From positions 27,328,610 through 27,392,609 of the forward strand of contig NC_030382.2 of NCBI RefSeq assembly GCF_001625215.2: 64,000 nucleotides of DNA. The letters run 5' to 3'. Origin of the DNA: Daucus carota subsp. sativus. Taxonomy: Eukaryota > Streptophyta > Magnoliopsida > Apiales > Apiaceae. Positions within the stretch are counted from its first letter, which is position 1. Each line of letters opens with the position of its first letter. Shown here one piece after another: positions 1 through 12,108 of the stretch. A model generated the notes under the pieces. It did not search any database, was not told the origin of the DNA, and saw only the letters and a program-made list of their open reading frames with translations. A program made the translations under genes and the position numbers.

Positions 1-423
1 GATATGGTTATTTTAGTGTTACCATCTCAAAATGCAATGGTAAATATTTGGCTTTTTTACTTTTGTTATTGTTTCATTTTAGTTTTATGATTTTTCATTG
101 TTTTCGTTACACAGTAAAGCAGGATATCACTAAAAAACCACACATATCACTAAAACTTGGGATGTATACTACTAAATTACACTGATAACATCACTAAATT
201 ATATTACCTATATCACTAAAAACCAACTCATTTTCACTCCAAAACTTGACAAACTCAGTTTATATATTCAATATAAACTGACAATGTATCAGTACTAATA
301 TGCTTTATAAAGACAATTTATAAACAATCAAAATGTACTCAGAAAACATAAAATCAAAATGTACTTAACACTTTATAAAGACAACTGCACAAGGTCTTTT
401 AAAATTGAAAATTAAAATCATAT

Positions 424-3400
424 TCACAACATATTCGAAACTACAGCTCCTCCATCCTTCTTTTTCTTCGGACAAGTTCTCGAATCATGAGTGGTTGCCG
501 AACATTCTTTACATGTTCGAACTCTTTTATTTGCTTTTGTCATTGCTTTCTCTCTATCACTTACAAGACGCTTGAAATAATTTCCCTTATTCTCTGGAAA
601 CAGTTGGTGCAAGAATGGTAAACTCTTCAACCGGCTGTTCACCTACCATAGCTGCCATATGATCCTTTTTAGTAAAATCAACAGAATCTCCATCATACTT
701 TTCAAAATCACTACTTATCTGCTTAATGATTTTGTGAACATAGTCAAGCTTATCCATTTCAACTCCAGCTTTGCTAAGAATCTGACGAAAATCAAACCAT
801 AAGTTTGTCAACTTCAACGACACTTGCTCCATTTTAAAATAATCCGAACACACAACATTAGATTCCAATGAAGTGCCACTTTCTGCAACTTTCATCCAAC
901 GATTAAGCACGAGACTCCTTGGAAATTTTGTGACACCAATCTGCTTTAAGCCACAGAAAGCATGCCTACAAACAATTCCACACATAACAAATTGTTTGCA
1001 TGAACATACGGCATGTGATTTGCTAACAGTAACCTGCAAAATGAATGATAAATCACCATTCAAATCACCATTTTGAACCATTACCAATATGAGATATGCT
1101 TCAAAAATAAAATTACATAAAAACCAAAGTTCGGCAGGTGGTCCAGTACATTTACTTCCAATCCAGATCACTACAAATGACTACTTGCAATACAAAACAA
1201 CTACTAATGCCACTACAATTTATCAGAATGCAAAATATTTTAAAAATGCATTACTAAAATTATATTATGCATATTTTCAAATATTTTATATTTACTTTCT
1301 GTTCCACAATAACAATTACTACTGTAAAAAAAATATAAATCAAAATTAGAATAAATAAAATACTACTATAAAGGGGAAAACACATACCTTAAAAAGTTTA
1401 TCTTTAACTTTGACATCCTTTATTTCAAAATGAGTTACCCCATCAACTTCTTCACTCATTCTCTTGATTTGCATATCCAAGCAAGATGCCAAAATTTCTT
1501 CTTGAACTTTGTAAAAAATTGAACGTGTAAATAGCTCAGCTGCATCATCTTCAATGAACCATCTTGATAAAATGTTTGGTTTGCTTGAGTTAGACTCATG
1601 GTCTAAACGTTCTGTTTCATTCCGCTGCCTATGCATTGCACTCTCAAAACGTATCCAAAACTCACATAAAGTATCACCTTGCTTGTGAAACTGTGAAAAG
1701 AAAAAAATTTCACTTTCAGACCTTGAAGTTGTCCTCATCAAGCCAAACATAGGACTGTCCCTGAAATAGGCAGGAATCCACGACTTTCTTATGTCATACA
1801 TATCTGATAACCATTTGTTATCTTCCAACTTAAACTCTCCTATAACCGCTATCCATCCACTTTCAAACTCATCAATTTCCAAATTCGATGACCATATGTA
1901 AGTTTTCATTTTCTCCATAAAGTCTGTTTCCTTACACAAACGATTCCCAAGCTGCAATATTATGGAAAATTACATAAATATATGACAGTAAATTTCAGAT
2001 GCTAGGAACCAAATTTCTAAAAAACAACTAAAAAACTACCTTAATAGGGAATTTCTGCATTATATGCCACATACATAGGCGATGCTTGCTAGCAACCAAA
2101 TCATTATCACCACAAAATGAAGCCGGCACAGATACCTTTATTGCAAGGCACTGATCAGTTATAAACACCACTGGATTGCGTCCCATGGCCTTGACAAAAT
2201 GTTTAAAGGCCCAATTATAATGAGCAACATCTTCTTTTGATAACAAACAAGCAGCAAATGTGACACATCTATCATGTTTGTCAACACCAGTGAAAGGTGC
2301 AAAAATCATATTATACCTGAACATAGATAAAACAGATTAAAAACCACATAACCTAACATATACCACTAAAATACACTGCAGACATCACTATAATATATTT
2401 AGGGTATCACTACAATATACTGAGATTATCACTAAGGTACTGCAAATATAACTCCAGTATACCATTGTCTACTGCACCTTGAGCCTTGTTAAAAGATTAA
2501 TTAAAAAAATTACAAATATACGTACTTTACTTCATAGTTCCAAACAAGGTATTGTAGTATAATATAAACCATTATCGACATTCTAACAACATTACATAAA
2601 AAGAAAACTAATAATTCTATTACTAAAAGACAACAATTTGAAATGCAAAATAACTTACTTGTTAGTATCAAAAGTGGCATCAAATGACACAGCATCGCCG
2701 TATATTTCAAAGTTCCTCCTACTAGTTGGATCAGCCCAGAAAAGCATAGTCAAATGCCCATCACCATCAAGTTCGTAAGCAAAATAAAATGATTTTGATG
2801 TCTCCTGTAATACTTTAAACTTGTCAATCAGCATCTGTCCATCCCTTTCACCGACAAATTCTTTTAAATCCCTATTAAAATTCCTGAAATCACGTAATGT
2901 TGCCCCAACATTACTATATCCACCTGTCATCTCTTTGACCAGGCTAAATGCCTTGCTGCAGCCGATATTTACCTTCGCAGCATCAAAAACAAAATTTCGC
3001 AAACTAACTGTCATCTCTCTACTAGACCTCAGAAACTGTCTACCACTTTCACTAGCAAGCGGATGATTGTGAAGTTCAACAAAATTGAAAATATAATATC
3101 TGTTCTGGCTCCTAATTTTCATGACATCTTTTGCTTTACATCCACACCTCCGTGACACAGTACGTCTTTGCCTAATTCCTTCAGAATGACTTCCATCAAC
3201 AAAACCTTCCTTACTACATCAAAATGTTTCAAAATTATGGTACCATCAGCATCTCTCTTCTCCGTTGTTTTTCGTACATCAAAACCCCCTAGCCTCCCAT
3301 ACTCTCTGTAAAAGTTGTACGCCTTATCTAAGCTATCAAATGACTGATTTTGAAACGGTACTTGACTTCCATCAACAGAACTAGGCATAAAATACTTCAT

Positions 3401-4074
3401 ACCACCAGGAGAGACAATGCAATTCGTCACTGATTTTTCGCTTTCTGTTGAAGAAACAGGAATACTAACACAAACATTAGACGAATCACCGCAACTTGAA
3501 CCTGAAATACAACAGGCAAACTCAAAAATTATATACATAATACTATAATACTCTAACAGGATCATACTATAACTGCCTACTGCATCACATTGAAAATAAT
3601 AAACAAACACTACTAATATACTGCAGCACCTACACACTAACTCAGTGATCAAAAACTTGCAATCATACATTAAAAATCAACAATACAGCAACTACTTATC
3701 TAAAATCTATCCAAAACACATACACTAAAAAACACACAATTCCAATACAACTAAATTATATTAGCTATATGACTAAAAATCATATCTAAACACAATTACT
3801 ATAACTAACAATCAACAAATCCAGCAACTACATATCTAAACTCTAACTAAAACACAAGCACTAAAATATACACAATTCGAATACAACTAAATTATATTAG
3901 ACATATCACTAAATAGAAACTACAAGAATATGAGCATGCCTAAACTACAAAAGCAATATGAGCATGAAAACATTGTAATCTGATATAATCATCAAATTAT
4001 ATCAAAAACAAAAACAGTGAACAACAAACTTTACCTTGATTATCACTAATCTTCGTTAAGTCTGATATAATCAT
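424..4074 (-). pseudogene. FAR1/FHY3-type MULE transposase-like gene, two frameshifts
   Basis: Proposed exons on the minus strand are 4074-4035, 3501-2659, 2316-2040, 1951-1388 and 1033-424, all with GT..AG borders. In order the product shows a FAR1 DNA-binding domain (YNFYREYGRLGGFDVRK, then the RRCGCKAK and ELHNHPLA zinc-finger parts), the central MULE transposase domain (PFTGVDKHDRCVTFAACLL, FITDQCLAI), and a SWIM zinc finger (CSCKQFVMCGIVCRHAF). A C-terminal CKEC..H..C knuckle follows. Family knowledge: such proteins are either domesticated transcription factors (FRS) or transposases. Reading frame is lost twice, near 3216-3221 inside the FAR1 domain and near 595-603 before the last knuckle; each looks like a single-base change. 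The flanking terminal-repeat-like end at 4544 favours a transposon copy over a domesticated FRS gene. An assembly error could also explain the frameshifts. Confidence 0.8.
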
Positions 4075-4078
4075 CTTC

Positions 4079-4330
4079 AGCAATTCGAATCTACTTCAAC
4101 CACACTTTCTCGAGCTCGAGTTAGAGACACAGAGCAACAAAGAGAGAGAGAGCTCCAGAATAACAGAGACAGAGAGCTTCAATCAAACGTCAAAAACAGA
4201 GAAAGGCCAACCTCGAGTTAGAGAGTCGAAGCTCGAGTTAGAGACACAGAACAATAGAGACAGAGAGATATCGAAGCTCGAGTACAGAGAAGACAGTAAT
4301 TGAAGACAATGGCGTCGCTGAACTACAGTT
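4079..4330 (-). repeat. GA-rich leader with imperfect repeats of GAGTTAGAGACACAGA
   Basis: Just upstream of the proposed transposase start codon (minus strand) there is a purine-rich stretch on the plus strand. It has two near copies of CTCGAGTTAGAGACACAGA followed by GAGAGA runs (about 4113-4165 and 4222-4275), with further GAAGCTCGAG copies. It probably covers the 5' untranslated and promoter region of the MULE gene. The repeat is directly visible; a regulatory role is not shown. Confidence 0.5.
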
Positions 4331-4542
4331 TAGAGAGAGAAAGCTGCTAGGAGCTGAAATCATGGAGCGAAGAGAGAGAAACGGAAATCAGTTATGATAT
4401 TCAATTAAACAAAATCTTTGTTTTTTATATTTTACATATTTTATTATTTGAATGGCTATGATTGAAAGTAAATTATATTAGATAGATGGTCAAGATTAGT
4501 TCTAAGTTTTTATTTTAAAATTGGTTTCTATTTGATCCTTGG

Positions 4543-4544
<2 letters not shown>

Positions 4545-4621
<77 letters not shown>

Positions 4622-4636
4622 ATATGTATATATATA
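4545..4636. repeat. (TA)n / (TATG)n microsatellite
   Basis: About 54 bases of pure TA repeat are followed by TATG units and a short TA tract. It borders the presumed right end of the MULE, as do the TA tracts around the element at 36590-37241. Confidence 0.9.
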
Positions 4637-5880
4637 GTGGATATACCATGAAATTTAAGAATGAAAATAAATTTGAATAAAATAATCATACACTATATCT
4701 TAACGGCGACAAATATTTTCAATAATGTACTAACTAAAAGAATAAAAATCAGAGCAACTCTTTACAGGGTATAGAAAGCTAGTTTATTTGTTTTCTAGAA
4801 AAATTATAAACTTGGACTATATAATCAAGTATTGTAATTCCTTTGATTTCAAAAAAAAAGTATTGTAATTCCTTTTATTTTTATAGGATTGCTTAGAGCT
4901 GTTAAATATAATCTTGTATAAGAAAACTCTTAATTCTCATTTTGTAAGCAACTATATTATCAATACAGAAAGGTTATTCAATATAAAAAATCTCTCAGGT
5001 TGAAGAGCATACGTGCCTGAAATTTTTGAAAGAGGTTTTATTCTTACGTTTGTTTGTTTTTATTTAACTATGTTCCATAATTCGAATAAATTGAAAAACT
5101 GTAAATTTGAAAGATTTTATTTAACTTCCATTCTACAATCTCTCTTGATTGTATTGTTAAATAATAACAATATGGATACTTAATGAATATTTATAAAATA
5201 TATCTTTAATAAAAAATTTCATTGTAATTATATATTTATATACTTATTTTTATATAATACTACACAATAATACGCCATGAAAGTTACCTGACACAAAAAT
5301 ATACGAATCATAAATAGATCGTATTTGAATTTAATCTTTAATACACGAAGTATGAAAACGCATTATGCGAATATTGCAACACAATTTGGGAGGTCAAATA
5401 AATTCAGTTAACGTAATAAAATTAATTACAAAATTTGAAATATCAAGACATTAAAATGAAAATAGATATATCATTTCAGTTACTTGACTAAAGCAATCAT
5501 CCTAAAATTGTTTTAAACACAAGTTCAAGATATAGATTTTTAACCTTACTCCACCCCAATTAAACGACTCTTTTATTAATTTCACATATGTTAAAAAGTA
5601 ATGAAAATTGTGTCTTTTTTCCTCTATATTCATATTTACTATATTAATTTTCTATGTTATTAAATAAACAATACATTAAAAATGATAATCCTAAAAATTG
5701 CCGATAAATATGTAGTGTAATAATTTAAGATAACTTTTTTCTAAAAAGATCAACTAAGTTAAAACAAAGGGAGTAAGCACCCAGTGTAGGAAAAAGAAAC
5801 AAAAATAGAACGGAATCTCAATTCTCAGTGTACACATGGAGAAAGCATCAATCTGGGCGAAAGTAAGGCGGGGCATATAC
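4637..5880. other. AT-rich intergenic sequence, no gene seen
   Basis: No sustained open frame or recognisable family is visible on either strand. The sequence is very AT-rich. Its distal part (from about 5770) becomes the upstream region of the ABA2-like gene. Confidence 0.6.
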
Positions 5881-5973
5881 GACATTTCACGTACAAGTAC
5901 ACTCCAAAAGCTACTAAAAGCAGTGTACCGTGTACGTGACTATGAAATTACTAACAATTGAGAACGTGCAAAC
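5881..5973 (+). promoter_or_regulatory. ACGT-core elements just upstream of the ABA2-like gene
   Basis: CACGTAC occurs near 5888 and TACGTGAC at 5933-5940, the latter about 35 bases before the start codon. ACGTG(A/T)C cores resemble abscisic-acid response and G-box elements bound by bZIP/bHLH factors. The motifs are visible. Whether they lie in the promoter or the 5' leader, and whether they act, is not known. Confidence 0.3.
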
Positions 5974-8722
5974 ATGGAATCTGACAGCGCTGCTCTCTCT
6001 TCTCTTTCAGCTCAAAGGTACTTATGTTTTTCTAACATTTTTCATCTCCTCTTCAATTTGCTTAAATTATTACAAGTAGTTTATGTTTGGTCTGCGTGTG
6101 TGATCAAACCCCTACAAATTGACTGAATTTCAATGTCAACTAATTTGAATGAGTTTGGTTTGATTTTTAAGCTTATTTTGAGTAGATCGCGAATATGAGT
6201 TGTTGATAATTGCACAACCGTGTATCCGTTGTTGAAATGAACTGAGGTTTAAGATGAGAATTGTAATAATCTTTTGTTTCTTATTTACTGCCTGTTTCGA
6301 AGCTTTTTAGTGGCATATATTAAGATGATGAGTGTATATTCCCTGTATTTTGGTGTTAAATTGTCATTTGTGGGGGGCAAATTATAGGCTTAGTAGCAAT
6401 TTGGTATCTAGTGATGAAGCTAAATGCATCTTTATTAACGACTTTAAGTAAATTCAGTGAGTTTGAGTTTCTTCTTCTGATTAGATTATAGATATCTAGA
6501 GAGGTTGTTAATGCTAATTGTGATTATTTTTTATATGCCTTATGTACCCGAAATAAACTAAAACATATGATGAGCTGTAGGGGGACGATTGTTTCTGATG
6601 GCGGAGATGCCATGCATCTTGGGTAACTATGTTAGAAACTGTCAACCAGTGGCCTAAACTGTACTTGCCCTTTAATGCGGTTTAGAAGGCCTGCGTACCC
6701 TACTGTATTGTCACTGGGCTCCGCTTATTTAATGGCGCTTGATCTATAGGAAAAGTGGCTGACTTCAGATTGTTATCCCAGTTGGTATAAGGTAGAAGCT
6801 AGACATCGGGATATTGGCAGGACCTAGAAGAGGGATAAAGGGGATTGTATTATCTGTGCAGTTTAATTAATATAATGGAAGCAGTTCAGGAAGTTAACGC
6901 TACCTTGCTATGAAGCATGGTGTTCACTAAGGTCTCAAAAGCTGGTGCTCGTGACAGATATATGAATGTTCACTTGGGTTAAATGTGCTCCTTAATTAGT
7001 CTGGTAACTCGTATAAGAAGCCTTTGTCTGTGAAGCTAGGCCTATAAAATTGTGGAGTCCTCTGCCTGAATAGTGCTAAATAGTCATGTGAAAAAAAAGA
7101 CCTTTAATTAATAAGTTGTTCCCTTCATATATTCTGACTATCATATGTAATATCCTTTGCTTCATCCAGTTGCATAGTTGGTTAAGTGGTAATTTAAACC
7201 TCCAGTTTAGGGCTAGACAGATATTGAATCTCAAGTTGAGTACATTACTAGATTAAAATTAAAACTGTGGAGGACATTTTGCCAGAAATGTATCATATGT
7301 TTTAATACTTGGTTGTTTCTATGCCTACTCATTTACAGTTTACTGTATTCATAGATTTCTTCTTACCTTTGTGAAGCTTAGTGAAAGTTGCTCTTTTCTA
7401 TCAGTAACTTTTTGGGTCCTTTGCACCTTTGTAAATTATAAGGTTTGATGTCTATCTGGCCGTTCCACCTTAAAGTTGGAGGTCTAAATTCAATTGTCCT
7501 TGAAATTTAGAATATACAGGGTTCTTTTGGTGCTATAATTTAAGTATCAAGCACAAGATTAAAGGGCAAGCTAACTTTTGGGTTTAGCATCTTATAAACA
7601 GCTCTTGGTAGAATTGGGGATAAGCTGTTGATGGAGCCTTGGGCGGAGGTTGGAGCTTACTCCATTGATTGTATTGTATATTTTGCTCTTTTGGAGGCTT
7701 TCAATGAAATTTTAAGTGTGAGAACAGAAGTGAAGTAATACCATACTTGTACCTATGGATGGTCCAGTCTCAACTTTGCTTGTGTTTATTGTTTAGTTTA
7801 TGATTACTATTACTTCACCTCACAAGGTGCTAGACCAAAATTATATGCAGCAAGTCAGAACTTCATTTATTATCTGCAGTTGTTCATGTACTTTCCTATT
7901 TATCATTCAATATAATTTTTTCTTTTCAGATTAGCAGGAAAAGTTGCACTGGTCACTGGCGGTGCTTCTGGGATAGGCGAGAGCATTGTGCGACTATTTG
8001 TCAGGCACGGCGCAAAAGTCTGTATTGTCGACATTCAAGATGACATTGGCCAACTTCTCTGTGAAACTCTTGGCGCAGACACATGTTTTTACCACTGTGA
8101 CATGACGGTTGAAAATGATGTTTCTAGTGCAGTGGATTTTACTGTTGAGAAATTCGGGGTGCTCGATATTATGGTCAACAATGCGGGTATAGTAGATCCA
8201 CCCTGCCCGGATATCCGCAATACAGATATATCAATGTTTGAGAAGGTGTTTGCTGTGAATGTGAAGGGTACTTTTCTAGGAATGAAACATGCAGCTCGCA
8301 TAATGATCCCTCGGAAGAAGGGATCAATAGTCTCTTTGAGTAGTGTAAGCAGCACGACGGGGGGTATGGGCCCGCATGCATACACCGGTACTAAACATGC
8401 TGTCTTGGGGCTAACGAAAAATGTAGCAGCTGAGCTGGGAGCACATGGAATACGAGTGAACTGTGTTTCACCTTATGCAGTTGCGACGCCAATGGCTTTT
8501 GGCCACTTACCGGAGAAGGAAAGGACAGAGGATGCTGTGGCAGGTTTTCGAGCTTTTGTTGCAAAACCAGCTAACCTTCAAGGCGTGGAGCTGACCACGA
8601 ATGACGTAGCAAATTCTGTATTGTTTTTAGCGAGTGATGAAGCAAGGTACATAAGTGGGGAGAATCTTATGATTGATGGAGGTGTTACATGTGTGAATCA
8701 CTCACTTGGTGTATTCAGATGA
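5974..8722 (+). CDS. ABA2: Xanthoxin dehydrogenase-like short-chain dehydrogenase (ABA2 type)
   Basis: Two exons, 5974-6017 and 7930-8722, join in frame (AG/A, Arg15) to give 278 residues; ABA2 is about 285 residues with one intron in the same part of the gene. Classical SDR features are present: the TGGASGIG cofactor motif at 24-31, NNAG at about 98-101, and the catalytic Ser (about 153), Tyr166 and Lys170 of the YxxxK motif. Stretches such as CPDIRN, MKHAARIMIP, GIRVNCVSPYAVAT and the C-terminal NHS..VFR ending closely match ABA2 as I recall it. ABA2 is a cytosolic NAD-dependent enzyme converting xanthoxin to abscisic aldehyde, the penultimate step to abscisic acid. Related SDR110C enzymes (secoisolariciresinol or momilactone type) are the alternative, but the C-terminal match favours ABA2. 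The start was chosen because the short first exon splices into the LAGKVALVTGG segment. Confidence 0.88.
7175..7260 (+). repeat. Possible tRNA-derived SINE fragment in the ABA2-like intron
   Basis: The intron contains AGTTGGTTAAGTGGTAA, resembling a tRNA A box, and about 45 bases later GATATTGAATCTCA, resembling a B box. This spacing and wording are typical of plant SINE heads. No poly(A) tail or flanking duplication was found, so the call is tentative. Confidence 0.3.
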
Positions 8723-9129
8723 GATAGATTGTGTTTCAAATTTTTAACAGGTGGCAATGGTGTGTTGTTTCACCTGGGATATGCGCTACGCGATGTTAAA
8801 TCTATGTTTTGCATTCAATTTCTAAATTCTTATTAGTTTCAGATCTAGAAGTTAAACTATGGAATTTCCTGGTGGATGAATACAATACTTTACAAGTAAA
8901 TGAGGTCAAACTGACATCCTCTGTTTTTGGGCTACCTTATTTTTGTCTTTATCAAAGATTAAGAAACTGATCAAGTCTTACACTATCCTTGCTTTGAAAG
9001 AGGATCCAGATTCAAGTGCTTGTTATCAAATTTTGGTGTATAATAATAGTCTCATAGAAATACTTCCATCACTGTTCACTACAGTATGTTGTTTGTTCAT
9101 GATTTATCCAAGGTATCTGATTAATATTA
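8723..9129. other. 3' flank of the ABA2-like gene
   Basis: AT-rich sequence following the stop codon, presumably 3' UTR and spacer. A 63-codon open frame at 8943-9134 has no recognisable features and is not called. Confidence 0.5.
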
Positions 9130-9168
9130 TATAATATCAGTGTTCTGGAAACCGCTAGGCGTCTCAGG

Positions 9169-9235
9169 GCGGTCAAGTACCTTCTAGCGACTTTAATGGA
9201 GACGCGGTCAAGTACCTTCTAGCGACTTTAATGGA
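9169..9235. repeat. 35-bp tandem duplication near the element's left end
   Basis: A unit starting GCGGTCAAGTACCTTC occupies 9169-9203 and repeats from 9204 with almost no change. The low divergence implies a recent duplication. Confidence 0.9.
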
Positions 9236-9286
9236 AAGATTAATCGGAGCATTAATCGGACATATATTGTTTTTAAATTATTATAA

Positions 9287-10166
9287 CTAGTTGAGAAGCC
9301 GCGCGTTGCGGCGGCCTATAAAAATTATATCAATAATTCAAAATTAATATTTGTAGAATAAAATAAATTTACAGCGACCTATAAAAATTATATTATTGAT
9401 TCAAAATTAATATTTGAAGACTAAATAAATTTTATATTATAAGCATCTCGATGCAATACCAATATAATATTTAAAATTGCAAAATTGGACTACAATTCAT
9501 GAGTGTAAAAATGAAAATAAATTTCTACATGTAATTAACGATATAAAATACAACAAATGTTACATTTATCAGCCAATTATCTCTATCGCCATTCAAAACA
9601 TCTAGCATATTGTAACTCATTATTGTATTAGATGGAGAAGACAAATAAACTCAAAAAAAATTGTGTGTGTTAAGTTTTATGATGTCTGACCTCTCAATTT
9701 ATAGGGGTTGATTTGAGAAAAGACCGGCTTATCAAAAATATTTTCTGTTTTTAATATACACCTTTTCCAAAAATATGATGATAGTTTTAAATTCTGATTT
9801 GATTTTGATATTTTGAAAAAGGTAGTTTTGAAATTTTTTTCAAATATATCCAAAACCAAAAAAAGACAGTTTTTATTATTAATATTTGAGAAAAGACCGG
9901 TTTATCAAAAATACATTATATTTTTGATATACACGTTTTACAAAAATATGATGATAGATTCAAATTATGATTTGATTTTGATATTTTGAAAAAGGTAGTT
10001 CTGAAACTTATTTCCAATATATCCGAAAGGACGAAACTAAAAAAGGCAGTTTTTACTTTTGATATTTTTTCATCCAAAAATTCCAAAAAATTAGAAAAAT
10101 AGAACAGAGCTTTTTAAGAGGCGCCACCTAAATGATTCATGCTTCTTCTTTATATAAGTATATTGA
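9287..10166 (-). mobile_element. Non-autonomous Helitron, about 880 bp, nested in the hAT-like element
   Basis: Read on the minus strand it begins TCAATATACTTATATAAAG and ends with a GCCGC/GCGGC hairpin (9298-9312), a 7-base spacer and CTAG (9287-9290). It sits between A and T. TC at the 5' end, a hairpin just before CTRR and A/T insertion are the Helitron hallmarks. There is no Rep/helicase gene. Inside are a roughly 65-bp tandem duplication (about 9312-9435) and a roughly 180-bp duplicated block containing GAGAAAAGACCGG (about 9714 and 9889). Confidence 0.7.
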
Positions 10167-10594
10167 TGATTATATGTAATTTAATAATTTTATCTACTTT
10201 TCACTATTAGTGGAGTCAAACTAGTAAACAATATAATATCATATATTAAATAAATACTTGATACATATAATACAAAATCATTGATTAAATAAATATAAAC
10301 CAATCGGTCTTTTATAGATAATGTAATATATATTAAATAAAATTAGTCACTTATTGGATATAAGATAAGTATAAGTGAATAATAAATCTCTTATAATATA
10401 ATAATAATTTTAGATCTAATTTATTAAAAATGCTTCTTTTTTTGTTTTTGGCCGCCTGGACCGCCTAGGACTGAATTTTGTAAAAAACACCTAATTCACC
10501 GCCTAGGACCGAGTTAGGACGTTTCGGTGCCGCCTAGCGCCTAGGCACCACCTAAGCGGCCGCCTAAACCGATTTTTAGAACACTATATAATAT

Positions 10595-12108
10595 GCATTT
10601 CACACAAATACTTTCATCATCACTGTATCTGATCAATTTATACATTTTATATTGTAAGTTATCTTCCTTTTTTTTGTCGTGCTCGTAGATGAGTTGTATC
10701 ATAAATACAATAGTTGCATCAGGGATTCCATCCATCCAAAAAGTTTATCATCTAACCGAAAGATGCGCAAAGATATCTCCGGACGTTTAGACAATAAGAG
10801 TTTAAAGACTGATAAGGAGAACCCAAAAATCTTTTTCCATGATCCTGAAAATCAAAGCAAATAAAGACAAACATAAAAAAACCCTTTATCATCCTCCATC
10901 TCTCCTCTAATCTCTTTCTCTTCTTTCTTTTTGCCATCACCATAGCCACCACAACGGTGGTGGCTCCGCCCATCTCCGCTGCGAAACACACACAACACAC
11001 GCACATGACCCCTCAATCTAAAACACCCTCAATCTGCTTTTACTTTTAACCCCGTTATTTTTTACTAATTTTTTAACGTAGGAGTAATTCTTTAATGGTT
11101 GTTACACGTATTTCTTGTTGGGTATCGCTCCCGCCCACCTAATTCATTTTCTTTTTCAAATTTCTCCTCAATTTCTTATGTTGTTGGGTTGTTGGTTGAT
11201 GTTCTCCGGTGAGTTTCTGCTGCCGATCGTTTTGTGCAGGCTGGCTTGTGGCCACTTAACGGAGGTTACCCTCTTGTTTCTAAGGCGGTTGATCACATAC
11301 AAAATGGTAATGACTGCGGTGGTGGTCGAGGAGGAAGGCGGTGGAGGCATCTGTTTCAGGATCAGAATGAGGTTCGTGAATCGATTTCAGAAAGGAAGTA
11401 TCAATGTATTTACCACCATGAGTGGAGCAACATATTTATAAACTTAACTAAATTTTTGGACAAATTTCCGGCCGATTGAAATAATCAATTTTCAACAATA
11501 TTTAATCAAAAAATAAATATTCAATTAGAAAGGGCCATAACTATCCACAAGATAATCTAATATCGGAGAAGTATCAGGATGAAACACCACAACCAGTTGA
11601 ATATAAAGGTTATATTTGCTAAGGGAGACTCTATATATCTACAAAAATTTTACTATAAGAGGATTATCATTATGATACATCATAATTAGTTACCTATCAT
11701 GGTGATACTCCCTGTGTCGAGGAGTATTAGTGTGATATTCCACTGGCAGTGGAATATATAATAAATTTGATCAAATTCTTGGGCGAATTATTGGTCAAGA
11801 TAGTCAATTCCTTTTAAAACAATAAATTAAAAAATATATACTAAGTAAGAATGAGCCTTAGCTACCCACAAGATGCTCTACTATCGAAGATGAATGAGGA
11901 ATATACGCTACAACCAGTTGAATATCAAGGTTATACTTCACTGGTAATAGAATATTATTATGACACTTTGCTTAAATTGTTTTGAGGACAACTATATATA
12001 ACTCAAATTAACGGTTATTGACGCTAAATAATAAAAGATATGTTTACACCGCACTGCAGTAACAAGGCCCTTTATTTTTTCGCATTTCTCAATTTCTCCC
12101 GATACGCA
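10595..12108. other. Spacer upstream of the ADF gene, no confident gene
   Basis: Short open frames around 10679-10864 and 11115-11479 match no family I recognise and overlap each other on both strands. The last part, about 12020-12108, with CT-rich sequence before GATACGCAATG, is the likely promoter and 5' UTR of the ADF gene. Confidence 0.5.
11460..11990. repeat. Two diverged tandem copies of an approx. 320-bp unit
   Basis: Blocks reading CTATCCACAAGATAATCTA..ACAACCAGTTGAATAT (from about 11541) and GCTACCCACAAGATGCTCTA..ACAACCAGTTGAATAT (from about 11861) share wording and order at a spacing of about 320 bp. They look like an old tandem duplication, perhaps a transposon remnant of unknown family. 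Confidence 0.5.

Larger units (their letters stand above)
1..4544 (-). mobile_element. MULE carrying the FAR1-type transposase, left end outside window
   Basis: The sequence from about 4390 to 4544 looks like the terminal region of a Mutator-like element: on the minus strand it begins GGCCAAGGATCAAATAG directly beside a (TA)n tract, and carries AACTAATCTTGACCATC, a type of subterminal sequence common in plant MULEs. The transposase-like gene lies just inside. The matching left terminus is not seen and would be upstream of base 1, so neither the terminal repeat nor the target duplication can be confirmed. The element assignment is inference from one end plus the gene content. Confidence 0.5.
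9138..10586. mobile_element. hAT-like non-autonomous element with CGCC-rich ends
   Basis: The ends are inverted: CAGTGTTCTGGAAACCGC at the left, and GATTTTTAGAACACTA at the right, which reads AGTGTTCTAAAAATC on the other strand. Both ends carry CGCCTAG-type sequence. TATAATAT stands at both 9130-9137 and 10587-10594, an 8-bp direct repeat as expected for hAT elements, although the AT-rich context allows 8 to 10 bp. There is no transposase. The middle is occupied by a Helitron (9287-10166), so the element proper is only about 570 bp. Confidence 0.65.

Noticed and set aside
11115..11479. Overlapping 108- and 81-codon frames
   Set aside because: Both frames overlap in the same DNA and neither shows a recognisable motif; the Gly/Val-rich part comes from GGTGG-type sequence.
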